64,000 nt of DNA from Psychroserpens luteus. Lineage in GTDB: Bacteria > Bacteroidota > Bacteroidia > Flavobacteriales > Flavobacteriaceae. Within the stretch, counting starts at the first letter, position 1, and each line of letters starts with the position of its first letter. The translations under genes and the position numbers were made by a program. This document shows, piece after piece, positions 27,522-36,764 of the stretch. The stretch is from contig NZ_JADILU010000001.1 in assembly GCF_015319355.1 (NCBI RefSeq), positions 682,001-746,000 on the forward strand. Direction: 5' to 3'. The notes beneath the pieces are model-generated. The model was not told the origin of the DNA and ran no database searches. It was given only the letters and a program-made list of their open reading frames with translations.

Positions 27522-28463
27522 ATGAACAATAAAACTTACGCAGGAATAGAGGAGCAATATGCTAAACTAGATAATTCTAAAATTGTCTTAATCCCTGTGC
27601 CTTATGATGGTACAAGTACATGGCAAAAAGGATCAGATAAAGGGCCAGAGGCTTTTTTAAATGCTTCGGAAAACATGGAACTCTACGACATTGAAACTGA
27701 AACAGAAGTTTATAAGCAAGGAATTTACCTTGCTGATGCAATTACTGAAAATTCATCTCCAGAAAAAATGGTAGATGAAGTTCATCAAATAACTAAAAAG
27801 TATATCAAGCGCAATAAATTTGTGACGACTTTTGGTGGAGAACATTCTATTTCAATTGGTACTATTAGAGCATTTAACGAATGTTTTGATGATCTAACTG
27901 TTTTACAAATTGATGCACATGCAGATTTGCGTCAAGAGTATCAAGGTAGTACTTGTAATCACGCTTGTGCTGTTTACGAAGCAAGCCAAACTACAAACTT
28001 AATTCAAGTTGGGATTCGTAGTATGGATGTTATGGAAACGACTGTAATGGATAAGGAGAAAACATATTTTGCTCATGAAATGGCAGAAGATGACGCTTGG
28101 ATGGATTCTGCAATTGATCAAATGACAGATAATGTATACATCACTTTTGATTTAGATGCTTTTGATCCTTCAATTATGCCATCAACTGGGACTCCAGAAC
28201 CAGGAGGATTACTATGGTATGAGACGATTGAATTTTTACGTCAAGTATTTGAAGAGAAAAATGTAGTTGGATTTGATATTGTTGAACTGTGTCCAAACTC
28301 AAAAGAGAAATCTTCAGATTTTCTTGCAGCAAAGTTATATTATAAAATGCTAACTTATAAGTTTTTAAACGCAGTAGCAGGAGACGATTACGATAATACT
28401 ATTAATGAATCTAAAGGAAACACGAATAAGGTTTCTAAATTTAACGACGACGATGACAACTAA
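27522..28463 (+). CDS. speB: Agmatinase (ureohydrolase family)
   Basis: This 313-residue ureohydrolase would convert agmatine to putrescine and urea. The binuclear manganese ligands are all visible: His in GGEHSIS, DAHAD in LQIDAHADLRQEY, and Asp residues in TFDLDAFDPSIMP. Arginase is the alternative, but the upstream arginine decarboxylase and the ureohydrolase N-terminus favour agmatinase. The last 11 bases overlap the next gene. The C-terminal tail is Asp/Asn-rich. Confidence 0.88.
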   Translation: MNNKTYAGIEEQYAKLDNSKIVLIPVPYDGTSTWQKGSDKGPEAFLNASENMELYDIETETEVYKQGIYLADAITENSSPEKMVDEVHQITKKYIKRNKFVTTFGGEHSISIGTIRAFNECFDDLTVLQIDAHADLRQEYQGSTCNHACAVYEASQTTNLIQVGIRSMDVMETTVMDKEKTYFAHEMAEDDAWMDSAIDQMTDNVYITFDLDAFDPSIMPSTGTPEPGGLLWYETIEFLRQVFEEKNVVGFDIVELCPNSKEKSSDFLAAKLYYKMLTYKFLNAVAGDDYDNTINESKGNTNKVSKFNDDDDN

Positions 28464-29430
28464 TAAAGGAGAAATTTCAAAATTTATAGAAAAGTACTAC
28501 CTACATTTTAATGCAGCAGCTTTGGTTGATGCAGCAAAAGGGTATGAAGACCAATTAAATTCTGGTGCAAAAATGTTAGTATCACTAGCTGGTGCTATGA
28601 GTACTGCGGAATTGGGTAAGATTTTTGCAGAAATGATTCGCCAAGATAAAGTTCATATCATTTCTTGTACAGGAGCAAACTTGGAAGAAGATATTATGAA
28701 TTTAGTCGCACATTCACATTACAAGCGTGTTCCAAATTATCGTGATTTGACACCTCAAGATGAATGGGATTTGTTAGAAAAAGGATTGAATCGTGTTACA
28801 GATACTTGTATTCCTGAGGAAGAAGCTTTCCGAAGAATTCAAGAACATATCGTAAAAATTTGGATGGATGCTGAAGCTAAAGGTGAACGTTACCTTCCGC
28901 ATGAATATATGTACAAGCTTTTGCTTTCAGGAGTTTTAGAAGAGCATTATGAAATCGATTTAAAAGATTCATGGATGTATGCTGCTGCCGAAAAAAACCT
29001 ACCTATTGTTTGTCCAGGCTGGGAAGACAGTACGATGGGGAATATTTTTGCAAGCTACGTGCTTAAAGGCGAATTGAAAGCAAGTACAATGAAATCTGGT
29101 ATTGAATACATGACATTCTTAGCAGATTGGTACACAGCAAATTCTCAAAAAGGTATTGGTTTCTTCCAAATTGGAGGAGGTATTGCTGGAGATTTTCCTA
29201 TTTGTGTAGTGCCAATGTTATACCAAGATATGGAGCGTACAGATACACCGTTTTGGAGTTATTTTTGCCAAATAAGTGATTCTACAACTAGTTATGGATC
29301 GTATTCTGGAGCTGTACCAAATGAAAAAATCACTTGGGGAAAATTAGATATTAATACACCAAAATTTATTATTGAAAGTGATGCAACCATTGTTGCGCCT
29401 TTAATTTTTGCTTATCTCCTTGATATGTAA
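28453..29430 (+). CDS. Deoxyhypusine synthase-like protein (probable polyamine aminobutyl/aminopropyl transferase)
   Basis: This 325-residue protein starts at the ATG at 28453, inside the end of speB; the longer frame start would overlap speB by 59 bases. It has the DHS fold motifs: MLVSLAGAMSTAELGK, ISCTGANLEEDIMNL, PIVCPGWEDSTMGN and GIGFFQIGGGIAGDFP. The Schiff-base lysine sits in ITWGKL near the end, as in eukaryotic DHS. Bacteria lack eIF5A, so the likely role is homospermidine or a similar NAD-dependent polyamine synthesis. The location right after speA and speB fits putrescine as substrate. Confidence 0.85.
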   Translation: MTTNKGEISKFIEKYYLHFNAAALVDAAKGYEDQLNSGAKMLVSLAGAMSTAELGKIFAEMIRQDKVHIISCTGANLEEDIMNLVAHSHYKRVPNYRDLTPQDEWDLLEKGLNRVTDTCIPEEEAFRRIQEHIVKIWMDAEAKGERYLPHEYMYKLLLSGVLEEHYEIDLKDSWMYAAAEKNLPIVCPGWEDSTMGNIFASYVLKGELKASTMKSGIEYMTFLADWYTANSQKGIGFFQIGGGIAGDFPICVVPMLYQDMERTDTPFWSYFCQISDSTTSYGSYSGAVPNEKITWGKLDINTPKFIIESDATIVAPLIFAYLLDM

Positions 29431-30959
29431 TGGAAGATCATAAAATTGAAAATATAGAATTAAAGTACCTAACGGTTGATGATTTTGAAGAGTTAAAATC
29501 TGCAACCTTAGAGTCTTATGGAGGTGTTTTAGATTCCTATTGGAAAAAGCATCACATAGAGCGCTTAACTACGATGTTTCCTGAGGGACAAGTCGTTATT
29601 AAAATTGATGGTAATATCGCAGGTTGCGCATTATCACTCATTGTTGATTATGATAAGATTGATGATCATCATACTTATGCAGATATTATCACTGGTGATT
29701 CTTTTAAAAATCATGATCCTCATGGAGATGTCCTCTACGGAATAGATGTTTTCATTAAACCTGAATATAGAGGTTTGCGATTAGGAAGACGTTTATATGA
29801 TTACAGAAAAGAGATTTGTGAAAACCTGAATTTGAAAGGAATTGTATTTGGAGGTAGAATGCCAAATTTCCATAAACATAAGGACCTTACGCCAAAAGAA
29901 TATATTGAAAAAGTTAAGCGTAAGGAAATTCATGATCCAGTTTTAAACTTTCAAATATCTAACGATTTCCATCCTGTTAGGGTTTTAAAAGGATATTTAG
30001 AAGGTGATACTGCATCTAATGAATATGCAGTTTTGATGGAATGGGATAATATTTATTATACCAAGAAAAGCAAAAAAGCGAGTACAGTAAAAACAATTGT
30101 GAGATTAGGTTTGATTCAATGGCAAATGCGTACTTACAATAGTTTGGAAGAACTCATGCAGCAGGTGGAATACTTTGTAGATAGTGTTGCTGCTTATAGA
30201 TCTGACTTTGCATTGTTTCCAGAGTTTTTTAATGCACCATTAATGGCAAAGTACAATCACATGCACGAGCCAGATGCGATTAGAGAATTAGCAAAATACA
30301 CTAAGATAATTGTTGAAAAAATGCAACAATTATCAATCTCATATAATATCAATATCATTACTGGTAGTATGCCAGAGGTTATTGATGATAAGTTGTTTAA
30401 TGTTGGTTATTTATGTCGTAGAGATGGGAGTTTAGAGCGTTATGAAAAAATTCATGTAACTCCAGATGAGGCAAAGATTTGGGGAATGCAGAGAGGTCAT
30501 AAACTACAGACTTTTGAAACTGATGCAGGTAAAATCGGAATTCTAATTTGTTATGATTCTGAGTTTCCAGAGCTTTCTAGATTATTGTCAGATGAAGGTA
30601 TGGATATCTTATTTGTACCATTTTTAACAGATACTCAAAATGGATATTCGCGAGTGCGTTTATGTGCGCAAGCTAGAGCAATAGAAAATGAATGTTATGT
30701 TGCCATTGCTGGTAGTGTAGGTAATTTACCAAATGTGAATAACATGGATATTCAATACGCTCAATCAGCTGTATTTACACCTTGTGATTTTTCGTTTCCT
30801 AGTAATGGAATTAAAGCAGAGGCAACTACAAATACAGAAATGATATTGGTTGCAGATGTGGATTTGAGTTTGCTAAGAGAACTTCATTCTTTTGGAGCTG
30901 TCAAAAATTTGAAAGATCGTAGAAAAGATGTTTACGATGTTATACGTGTAGAAAAATAA
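29430..30959 (+). CDS. GNAT N-acetyltransferase - carbon-nitrogen hydrolase fusion
   Basis: This is a two-domain enzyme of 509 residues. Residues 1-215 are GNAT-like, with the acetyl-CoA region IKPEYRGLRLGRRLYDYRKE. Residues 225-505 are a nitrilase-fold hydrolase with Glu in LFPEFFN, Lys in RYEKIHVTPDE and Cys in ILICYDSEFPE. The start shares one base with the preceding stop (TAATG). In this polyamine operon it could acetylate an amine and hydrolyse an amide of a polyamine or carbamoyl derivative. That pairing is inference; the family itself is not characterised to my knowledge. Confidence 0.87.
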   Translation: MEDHKIENIELKYLTVDDFEELKSATLESYGGVLDSYWKKHHIERLTTMFPEGQVVIKIDGNIAGCALSLIVDYDKIDDHHTYADIITGDSFKNHDPHGDVLYGIDVFIKPEYRGLRLGRRLYDYRKEICENLNLKGIVFGGRMPNFHKHKDLTPKEYIEKVKRKEIHDPVLNFQISNDFHPVRVLKGYLEGDTASNEYAVLMEWDNIYYTKKSKKASTVKTIVRLGLIQWQMRTYNSLEELMQQVEYFVDSVAAYRSDFALFPEFFNAPLMAKYNHMHEPDAIRELAKYTKIIVEKMQQLSISYNINIITGSMPEVIDDKLFNVGYLCRRDGSLERYEKIHVTPDEAKIWGMQRGHKLQTFETDAGKIGILICYDSEFPELSRLLSDEGMDILFVPFLTDTQNGYSRVRLCAQARAIENECYVAIAGSVGNLPNVNNMDIQYAQSAVFTPCDFSFPSNGIKAEATTNTEMILVADVDLSLLRELHSFGAVKNLKDRRKDVYDVIRVEK

Positions 30960-31004
30960 ATAGTATATTTAGGCTTAATTAGCTCCAATTATTATATAAA
31001 AATA

Positions 31005-31337
31005 ATGAAACGTAACGATCAAAATTTAAAACGTGTTATTGTTGACTTCAAAAAGTTAACACCAGAAATTTTAGCTTTATTAGTGCAAAAGTATCCTGAT
31101 GGATATGATGATGATAATGTCATCTCATTCAAAAATGCTAAGAATGAAAAAATAGAAGCAGTAGAGGTCATAACAGAAGATACTAAATATCTAGTCAAAG
31201 TGAGTACAAAACTCGAAATGACAATGGAAAATTATGACGAAGATGACTATGAGGATTTTGAGGATGATGATCCAGATGCGGTCACAGACCCAGGTTTAGA
31301 ACCTTCGGAAGAAGATCCAGATTTTGACGAGGACTAA
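31005..31337 (+). CDS. Small acidic protein of unknown function
   Basis: This 110-residue protein has a basic/neutral N-terminal half (KRVIVDFKKLTPEILALLVQ) and a strongly acidic tail from about residue 78, nearly all Asp/Glu (DEDDYEDFEDDD and on). There is no signal peptide. Similar proteins follow polyamine genes in some flavobacteria, where they are sometimes labelled DNA primase without support. The tail could bind polyamines, metals or basic proteins; nothing more can be said. Confidence 0.6.
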   Translation: MKRNDQNLKRVIVDFKKLTPEILALLVQKYPDGYDDDNVISFKNAKNEKIEAVEVITEDTKYLVKVSTKLEMTMENYDEDDYEDFEDDDPDAVTDPGLEPSEEDPDFDED

Positions 31338-31540
31338 TCAAAATTATATTTAAATTTTCAATAAGTAATTAATTAAAACCATCTTTTTTAAAACTCATTT
31401 GATCTAAATAGCTGTATAATACGTATATATGATATTCCACGTGTAATTCATAAGATGAAATTACTAAAAGCGCTCTCGGACTTGTAGTGGCAAATTTCCG
31501 AAGAAAATAAATTAATTTTCAACGCTTAAATTTTATTATC

Positions 31541-31885
31541 ATGAAAATAAAATCAGTTTTATTTACAGGCTTATTGGGTGTATTTTTATTTGTGTTAACA
31601 TCTGCAAATACATTACAAGACACAACAACTTTTGAAGGTGTTTATGATGGACACGAAGATTATGGTTACAATTTCATCGAAACTAATGAGGATGGAGATG
31701 AATATACTATGACACTTCAAAATATTGATGAATCGTTATTGAAATCGTTTGATTTAAAGAATGATAAATTAATAGGTTCAAAATTTTCAGTTACTTACAG
31801 CACTGAGATAGTAACGGAAAAAGATGAAGATGGATACGAAGATGAAATAGAAGTTTACACAATTGTAGCCTTAAAAAAACTATAA
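31541..31885 (+). CDS. Small secreted protein of unknown function
   Basis: This is a 114-residue protein with an N-terminal signal (SVLFTGLLGVFLFVLTSAN) and an acidic, strand-rich mature part (DEYTMTLQNID, then VTEKDEDGYEDEIEVYTIVAL). No family is recognised. A strong intrinsic terminator follows 22 bases after the stop, so it is a monocistronic unit or the last gene of one. Confidence 0.6.
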   Translation: MKIKSVLFTGLLGVFLFVLTSANTLQDTTTFEGVYDGHEDYGYNFIETNEDGDEYTMTLQNIDESLLKSFDLKNDKLIGSKFSVTYSTEIVTEKDEDGYEDEIEVYTIVALKKL

Positions 31886-31907
31886 TTTTTTTACCAAATT
31901 ATGATTT

Positions 31908-31934
31908 AGCCAGCTCATTCGAGCTGGCTTTTTT
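31908..31934 (+). terminator. Intrinsic transcription terminator
   Basis: AGCCAGCTC (31908-31916), loop ATTC, GAGCTGGCT (31921-31929) is a perfect 9-bp stem, followed by a run of T to 31934. It closes the transcript of the small secreted protein and separates it from the sigma-factor unit. Confidence 0.85.
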
Positions 31935-32046
31935 GTGATTACAAATGACGTTCCTCACTCTATTTAACATTTTTTGTAAATTATTTATCATTAAAGTGTG
32001 ACTTTTTTGATGAGTTGGTGTTTTAATAGTACTAACAACTACTAAA

Positions 32047-32613
32047 TTGAAAACGATAACAGATATCAAGAATCTCACAGATGTGGAAATTGTTGATATT
32101 ATTAAAAGCAAAAAGAACACTCAATATTTTGGAGAGCTTTATGACAGATATGTCAATAAGGTTTTAAATAAATGCCTTGGATTTTGTAAGTCAATTCAAG
32201 AGGCAGAAGATTTAACTCAAGACGTATTTATACATGCTTACACTAAACTTCACACGTTTAAATCACATATAAGTTTTAGACAATGGTTATTTGTTTTAAC
32301 CTATAATTTTTGTGTCAATTACGTAAATAGGGATAAGAATAGAAAAATGAGCAGAGCCTCTGTTGAGCTTACAGATGCTAATGAATTACTTATAGATGTT
32401 GATGATAACAGCCTCTTTCAATTAAAAGAACAACAACTAGAAAAGGCGCTTGAGATAATTACTCCAGAAGATAAAATGATTGTGTTATTAAAGTATCAAG
32501 ACGATTTATCCATTAAAGAACTTCAAATCATTTTTGATTTAGGTGAAAGTGCTATAAAAATGCGATTGAAACGTGCAAAATCAAGATTAATTCAAGCTTA
32601 TAATACATTATAA
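32047..32613 (+). CDS. ECF-type RNA polymerase sigma factor
   Basis: This 188-residue sigma-70-family factor has region 2 (GELYDRYVNKVLNKCLGFCKSIQEAEDLTQDVFIHAYTKL) and region 4 with the helix-turn-helix (DDLSIKELQIIFDLGESAIKMRLKRAKSRL). The start is TTG at 32047, since no ATG precedes region 2. It is followed directly by a 75-residue protein, which occupies the place of an anti-sigma factor but has no membrane segment, and by a DUF2807 protein. Confidence 0.9.
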   Translation: MKTITDIKNLTDVEIVDIIKSKKNTQYFGELYDRYVNKVLNKCLGFCKSIQEAEDLTQDVFIHAYTKLHTFKSHISFRQWLFVLTYNFCVNYVNRDKNRKMSRASVELTDANELLIDVDDNSLFQLKEQQLEKALEIITPEDKMIVLLKYQDDLSIKELQIIFDLGESAIKMRLKRAKSRLIQAYNTL

Positions 32614-32614
32614 A

Positions 32615-32842
32615 ATGCAGAATAAAAACCCTTTTAAAAACCTAGGTCAGCCACCTGTTGAAGCTTCGGAAAAACTTAAGAAAAAAGTGATGGATGGTGT
32701 AGAAAGCATTGAACTTTTACGAGACTTAACAACACTTTTTACTGTTAATTATGGTTCTGCTTTGATTGATCTTTTCAATATTACAGAGGATAATAAAAAA
32801 AATAATAATAAAAATAATAATTCAAAAAATGAAAATTCATAA
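32615..32842 (+). CDS. Small protein downstream of the sigma factor, possible regulator
   Basis: This 75-residue soluble protein begins MQNKNPFKNLGQPPVEASEKLKKKVMDGV, with a Lys/Asn low-complexity tail encoded by an A-rich tract. It sits 1 base after the sigma gene and overlaps the DUF2807 start by 14 bases. Position suggests a role in controlling the sigma factor, but no zinc-binding anti-sigma motif is present. Confidence 0.6.
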   Translation: MQNKNPFKNLGQPPVEASEKLKKKVMDGVESIELLRDLTTLFTVNYGSALIDLFNITEDNKKNNNKNNNSKNENS

Positions 32843-33659
32843 ATTAATTACAGTATTGGGATTAACTCTTTTTATGCTACCGGTAATGGCTCAAAAAAAA
32901 GAAAAAATTAAAGGAAATAAGGAAACTGTTGATGTCTTTGAAAATTTAGAAGCCTTTAATGAAATTGAAATTAATGATGGGTTCGATGTGTTATTAATGC
33001 AAACCAGCTCTAATAGCTATTCTTTAAAAACAGATTCTAATTTAGTAGATGTTATAAAATTTGAAGTCATTGACAGTGTTTTAAAAATATATCAAACGAA
33101 AAGAATTACGTCTAGTAAAAAACTAGAGATATCTGTGACTTTTGATAAGATTAAAAAATTAACATTAAGACAAGGTTCTAAAATTGAGGGGCAAAATAAG
33201 TTCTTATTAGATACATTAATGTTAAATGTATTTGATGGTAGTGATTTTGAATTGGATGTTAATTCTAAAAAAACGGTAATTAATATTAATAATAATTCAA
33301 AAGGTAAACTTCAGCTTAAAAGCTATGAATCTATAATAACTTTAAATGATAACGCATATCTCAAAGGAAGTCTATCAATAGAAGATTTAAAAATGATTAT
33401 AAATAAAAAGGCAGACATAAACATTGAAGGTAATGCTGATCAACTAAATCTAATAACAACAGGCTCAACAGATATAAAAGCTAAAGATTTGAAGGTTACT
33501 AATGCTAGTTTAAATGCTTCAAATTCATCTGATATTTATTTATATGTAAGTAAAGAACTTAATATTTATGCTAAAGGTAAAAGCTATATCTATGTTTATG
33601 GTACACCTCATATTACAGTAGAAGGGCTTAATGATAAATCACAAATTATTAAGAAATAA
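32829..33659 (+). CDS. Secreted DUF2807 (GIN-domain) protein
   Basis: This is a 276-residue protein. I start it at the ATG at 32829, which gives a signal peptide ending PVMAQ; the longer frame upstream is low-complexity AT sequence. The mature part is a repetitive right-handed beta fold of the DUF2807/head-GIN type (FNEIEINDGFDVLLMQ, then LTLRQGSKIEG). Such proteins are exported auto-transporter-adhesin-like proteins of Bacteroidota of unknown role. Here it is part of the sigma-factor unit and is likely one of its targets or sensors. Confidence 0.8.
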   Translation: MKIHKLITVLGLTLFMLPVMAQKKEKIKGNKETVDVFENLEAFNEIEINDGFDVLLMQTSSNSYSLKTDSNLVDVIKFEVIDSVLKIYQTKRITSSKKLEISVTFDKIKKLTLRQGSKIEGQNKFLLDTLMLNVFDGSDFELDVNSKKTVININNNSKGKLQLKSYESIITLNDNAYLKGSLSIEDLKMIINKKADINIEGNADQLNLITTGSTDIKAKDLKVTNASLNASNSSDIYLYVSKELNIYAKGKSYIYVYGTPHITVEGLNDKSQIIKK

Positions 33660-33660
33660 G

Positions 33661-33867
33661 ATGAAATTAAAATTAATAATAGCAATAATTTTTGCAACTG
33701 TAATTGTTGTCTTTTCAATACAAAATGTGGAAGTAACAGATGTTAAGTTTCTGTTTTGGAAACTATCAATGTCTAGAGTATTAATCATCTTAGGTAGTTT
33801 TGTGTTTGGAGTTATGGTAGGTGTATTAGTTACAATGAAACGAAAATTAATCTCATCAGAAAAATAA
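33661..33867 (+). CDS. LapA-like (DUF1049) small membrane protein
   Basis: This 68-residue protein has two membrane segments (LIIAIIFATVIVVFSIQNVE and MSRVLIILGSFVFGVMVGVL) and a short basic tail. The FSIQNVEVTDVKFLFW turn between the segments is the signature of the LapA/DUF1049 family, which includes an E. coli LPS-assembly protein. The start at 33661 is 1 base after the preceding stop, placing it in the sigma-factor unit. Confidence 0.8.
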   Translation: MKLKLIIAIIFATVIVVFSIQNVEVTDVKFLFWKLSMSRVLIILGSFVFGVMVGVLVTMKRKLISSEK

Positions 33868-33891
33868 GAATAACGGAATTAATAATAAATT

Positions 33892-34335
33892 ATGGCTAAA
33901 ATTTTAAATGTTAGTTTGCAGTCTATACCAGAAGTTATCATTATCAATGATGACGATAATGACTTAACCATTTTAACCGAAGTTGAGTTTCACGATTTAG
34001 ATATTAAATTAAAAATGGAGTACTATCTACATCTTTTTGTTTACGATATTCATGGTGATGTAGATGCTCCACTTGTTATTCCTAATTGGGATGATGTAGA
34101 AGTGTTGTCAATTGCATTAGATAGAAAAGATGATTATTTAGGAGTAGCAAACGTAAGTGTTACAGCAGATAAAAAAAGAGTTTCAATAAAAACAGCTATG
34201 CGTTTAAAACTTGGGAAGCAAAGTAATACGAGTTCTCATTTTTCAAAAAAATTAAAAGTTTTTGCAACAATCGCACCTGCTATTGGTAGATCTTCAAAAT
34301 GGTCTCTACCATTTGAGTCTCAAATTGAATATTGA
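33892..34335 (+). CDS. Conserved-looking cytoplasmic protein of unknown function
   Basis: This is a 147-residue soluble protein with no signal peptide, strand-rich (VIIINDDDNDLTILTEVEFHDLDIKLKMEYYLHLFVYDI), with an IPNWDD segment and a basic C-terminal third. No family is recognised. It lies 24 bases after the LapA-like gene and 93 bases before the large P-loop-like gene, so it could belong to either transcript. Confidence 0.55.
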   Translation: MAKILNVSLQSIPEVIIINDDDNDLTILTEVEFHDLDIKLKMEYYLHLFVYDIHGDVDAPLVIPNWDDVEVLSIALDRKDDYLGVANVSVTADKKRVSIKTAMRLKLGKQSNTSSHFSKKLKVFATIAPAIGRSSKWSLPFESQIEY

Positions 34336-34428
34336 TTTCTAAATAACAATAAATCTTTTTGTTATTCCCGATTAGTAATGAAATAATAATAACTATCTTT
34401 TAAGGAAATTTTTTTAATAAATGATAAT

Positions 34429-36762
34429 GTGTTAGAAGAACCAAAAACAGCTACTATAAATAGTTTTGAAACATACTGCGAGTCATACAAAGAAGCTATT
34501 TCCAAACTTGAAAATAGACAGGCTTTAAAATTGTCAATTTCTAAAGATTATGATACGCTTATTAGTGAATATGTAACTTTAGGAGATGAGATTAATGAAG
34601 ATCATTTAGCATCTGTTGATGTATATATGATACATTATGAATTATCTCAACAATTTAAAGATCTCACAATTTTACATCGTGATGTATATTTAGAGCTAGT
34701 TAAAGGTGATGTTTATGAAGCTGATTTACAGATTTCTAGTCGAAAATTAGAAACTCATTTCTTGAGTTCAAAGACTCTTGTTTTAAATGCATTAGAAACA
34801 TTTATTAGTGCAATGCAGCAAGCTCAATCTCGAAATAGTAAAGACAAGAATTTTCAAAAAAAAATATTGAAAATACAGTCGCTTCAAAAAGATCCTTGGG
34901 ATATTTATAAAGTTCAACTTCAAACAATCCAAGAGCAATTAGTGATGCTTGAGAGTCGTAAAAAAGAATTATTAGAAGCGAGTTCCATATTTAATAAATT
35001 AAAAGATGTCGTTAAAGATGTCAATAAAAAGCATGATGTTTTTCAGGAAAAAATATTTGAAAGCATTAATTTTTTAGCAATTAAGGCAAAAGAAAGTACA
35101 ACCTTTAAAGAGTTTTTAGTTCATGTTGAAGATCGGTTAAATAACCAAAAGTTTAGTTTAGAGAATAATCATCAAACGTTTTCTGAAGCAATTAATAACC
35201 ATATTGCTGACCTTAAAAAAATTGAGGTACCTATCAAGACTCAGGAAGGATTGATAATGATGCGGGAAATTGATTTTAATAAACGTACCAATAAATGGTT
35301 CGATTATCAAATCTTACCTGGTTTTATGGATTTAGAAGGGTTAGAAACAAATCTATTGAGTCTATATAATGTTAACTTACTTAATCTTAAAAACACCATT
35401 CAACTTACAAAAAGTAATGATACTAACAATCATTTTGATAATGTTGTAACATCGTTATCACATTTGCAGGAAAATGTAGAAGATGTAAAGTTACAAGCAA
35501 AAAGTATTGCTAAAAAACTACATGAAGAAGTTAATAATGAACTTATAGTGTCTAATGCTTTTAAGAATAAGCCATTTATAGAAGTTCCTCTTAACTCGTC
35601 TTTATCAATTGAGGGTAATACAATTCTTAAAACTTTAATGGAGAAATGGAATAGTAGTTTGTCCTTTTTCAATTCAAAATATGAGAAATCAAAAAGCTAT
35701 GAATCCCTATCAAACCTGGAGATTTCAACTCAATGTATGGCGCATCGTATGCATAAAGATGACAGTCAACATTATGACTCTTTGTTTCTGAATAAAAATT
35801 TTATTGGTGACTTGTTTTTAGTGTCTAGACAACTCCAAGAAGAAAAATTAGAAACAATTGTCAATCAATGGCAGAAAGGGTTTAATAAATCTGTTTTAGT
35901 TATTGGTAATAGGCTCTCTGGGCGAAGTACATTTTTAAACTATAGTTCAAAAAAGCGTTTTGGTAAACATACAGTGATATTAAAGCCAAATAGTACTGCA
36001 ACTATTGACGGACGAAAATTCACGGTAACCTATGATTTGAAAGAAGCATTACAATATGTGAAAAACAACAATATAGAAAGTACAAAGCCAGCTTTAATAA
36101 TTGATGATATTGAGCTATGGAGAGATAAAGAACATAGCTTATTGAGTAATATCCGTTCGCTTATAAATTTTATTGAAACAGAGTCTGATGATGTTTTTGT
36201 CATGATTTCAACATCAATTATGATGAAAGATCATTTGGATCAACGTCTAAATTTTTCTAATGCTTTTAGTCATGTATTAGATTTAAATCAAGCAGATAAA
36301 AATGAAATTTCACAAGCTATTTTGTTAAGACATGGTGCTGCTCATAGAGAATTGGTTGATGAAAAATTAGAACCAATAACACCTCAAAAAGTAATGCTTT
36401 TAGCTGCTAAAATGTCTAAAATAAAGCATTATAACTTTGGCGATACTTTGCAATCCTGGACCTACAATACCTTTGTTCAAGATGATGAAAAAGTAGTGTT
36501 TAAAGAATCGTATTTAGAATTTGTAGACTTTTTTACCAAATCAGAACTTATTATTTTAAAACAAGCTCTAATATTTAAAAATATTACCGAATACGGTTTA
36601 AAACGTGTTGTGTCAAATGCGTTTGATCAGGATTATAAATCTGCAATTAGACGTTTGGTAAATGTAAAGATATTACTAAGAGATCCAGATGGCACCTTGT
36701 TTATAAATCCAGTTGTAGTAAATAATATAAGTCGTATAATCAATAAAGAGCATTCAAATTAA
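34429..36762 (+). CDS. Large coiled-coil protein with altered P-loop ATPase domain
   Basis: This is a 777-residue soluble protein starting at GTG. Residues 1-400 are charged and heptad-like, consistent with long helices or coiled coil. Residues about 485-600 resemble a P-loop domain: GNRLSGRST near 491-499 fits Walker A, but with Arg in place of the essential Lys, and ALIIDDIELW near 556 fits Walker B. The last 150 residues have an AAA/STAND-like small helical region ending in a winged-helix-like part (AIRRLVNVKILLRDPDGTLFINPVV). A membrane protein follows 2 bases later. Function is unknown; the Arg substitution suggests altered or lost ATP hydrolysis. Confidence 0.6.
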   Translation: MLEEPKTATINSFETYCESYKEAISKLENRQALKLSISKDYDTLISEYVTLGDEINEDHLASVDVYMIHYELSQQFKDLTILHRDVYLELVKGDVYEADLQISSRKLETHFLSSKTLVLNALETFISAMQQAQSRNSKDKNFQKKILKIQSLQKDPWDIYKVQLQTIQEQLVMLESRKKELLEASSIFNKLKDVVKDVNKKHDVFQEKIFESINFLAIKAKESTTFKEFLVHVEDRLNNQKFSLENNHQTFSEAINNHIADLKKIEVPIKTQEGLIMMREIDFNKRTNKWFDYQILPGFMDLEGLETNLLSLYNVNLLNLKNTIQLTKSNDTNNHFDNVVTSLSHLQENVEDVKLQAKSIAKKLHEEVNNELIVSNAFKNKPFIEVPLNSSLSIEGNTILKTLMEKWNSSLSFFNSKYEKSKSYESLSNLEISTQCMAHRMHKDDSQHYDSLFLNKNFIGDLFLVSRQLQEEKLETIVNQWQKGFNKSVLVIGNRLSGRSTFLNYSSKKRFGKHTVILKPNSTATIDGRKFTVTYDLKEALQYVKNNNIESTKPALIIDDIELWRDKEHSLLSNIRSLINFIETESDDVFVMISTSIMMKDHLDQRLNFSNAFSHVLDLNQADKNEISQAILLRHGAAHRELVDEKLEPITPQKVMLLAAKMSKIKHYNFGDTLQSWTYNTFVQDDEKVVFKESYLEFVDFFTKSELIILKQALIFKNITEYGLKRVVSNAFDQDYKSAIRRLVNVKILLRDPDGTLFINPVVVNNISRIINKEHSN

Positions 36763-36764
36763 TT

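Noticed and set aside
31338-31540. Small RNA or leader in the gap before the small secreted protein
   Set aside because: The stretch is AT-rich with no stable stem and no consensus promoter; it contains one copy of the frequent octamer and nothing else I can support.
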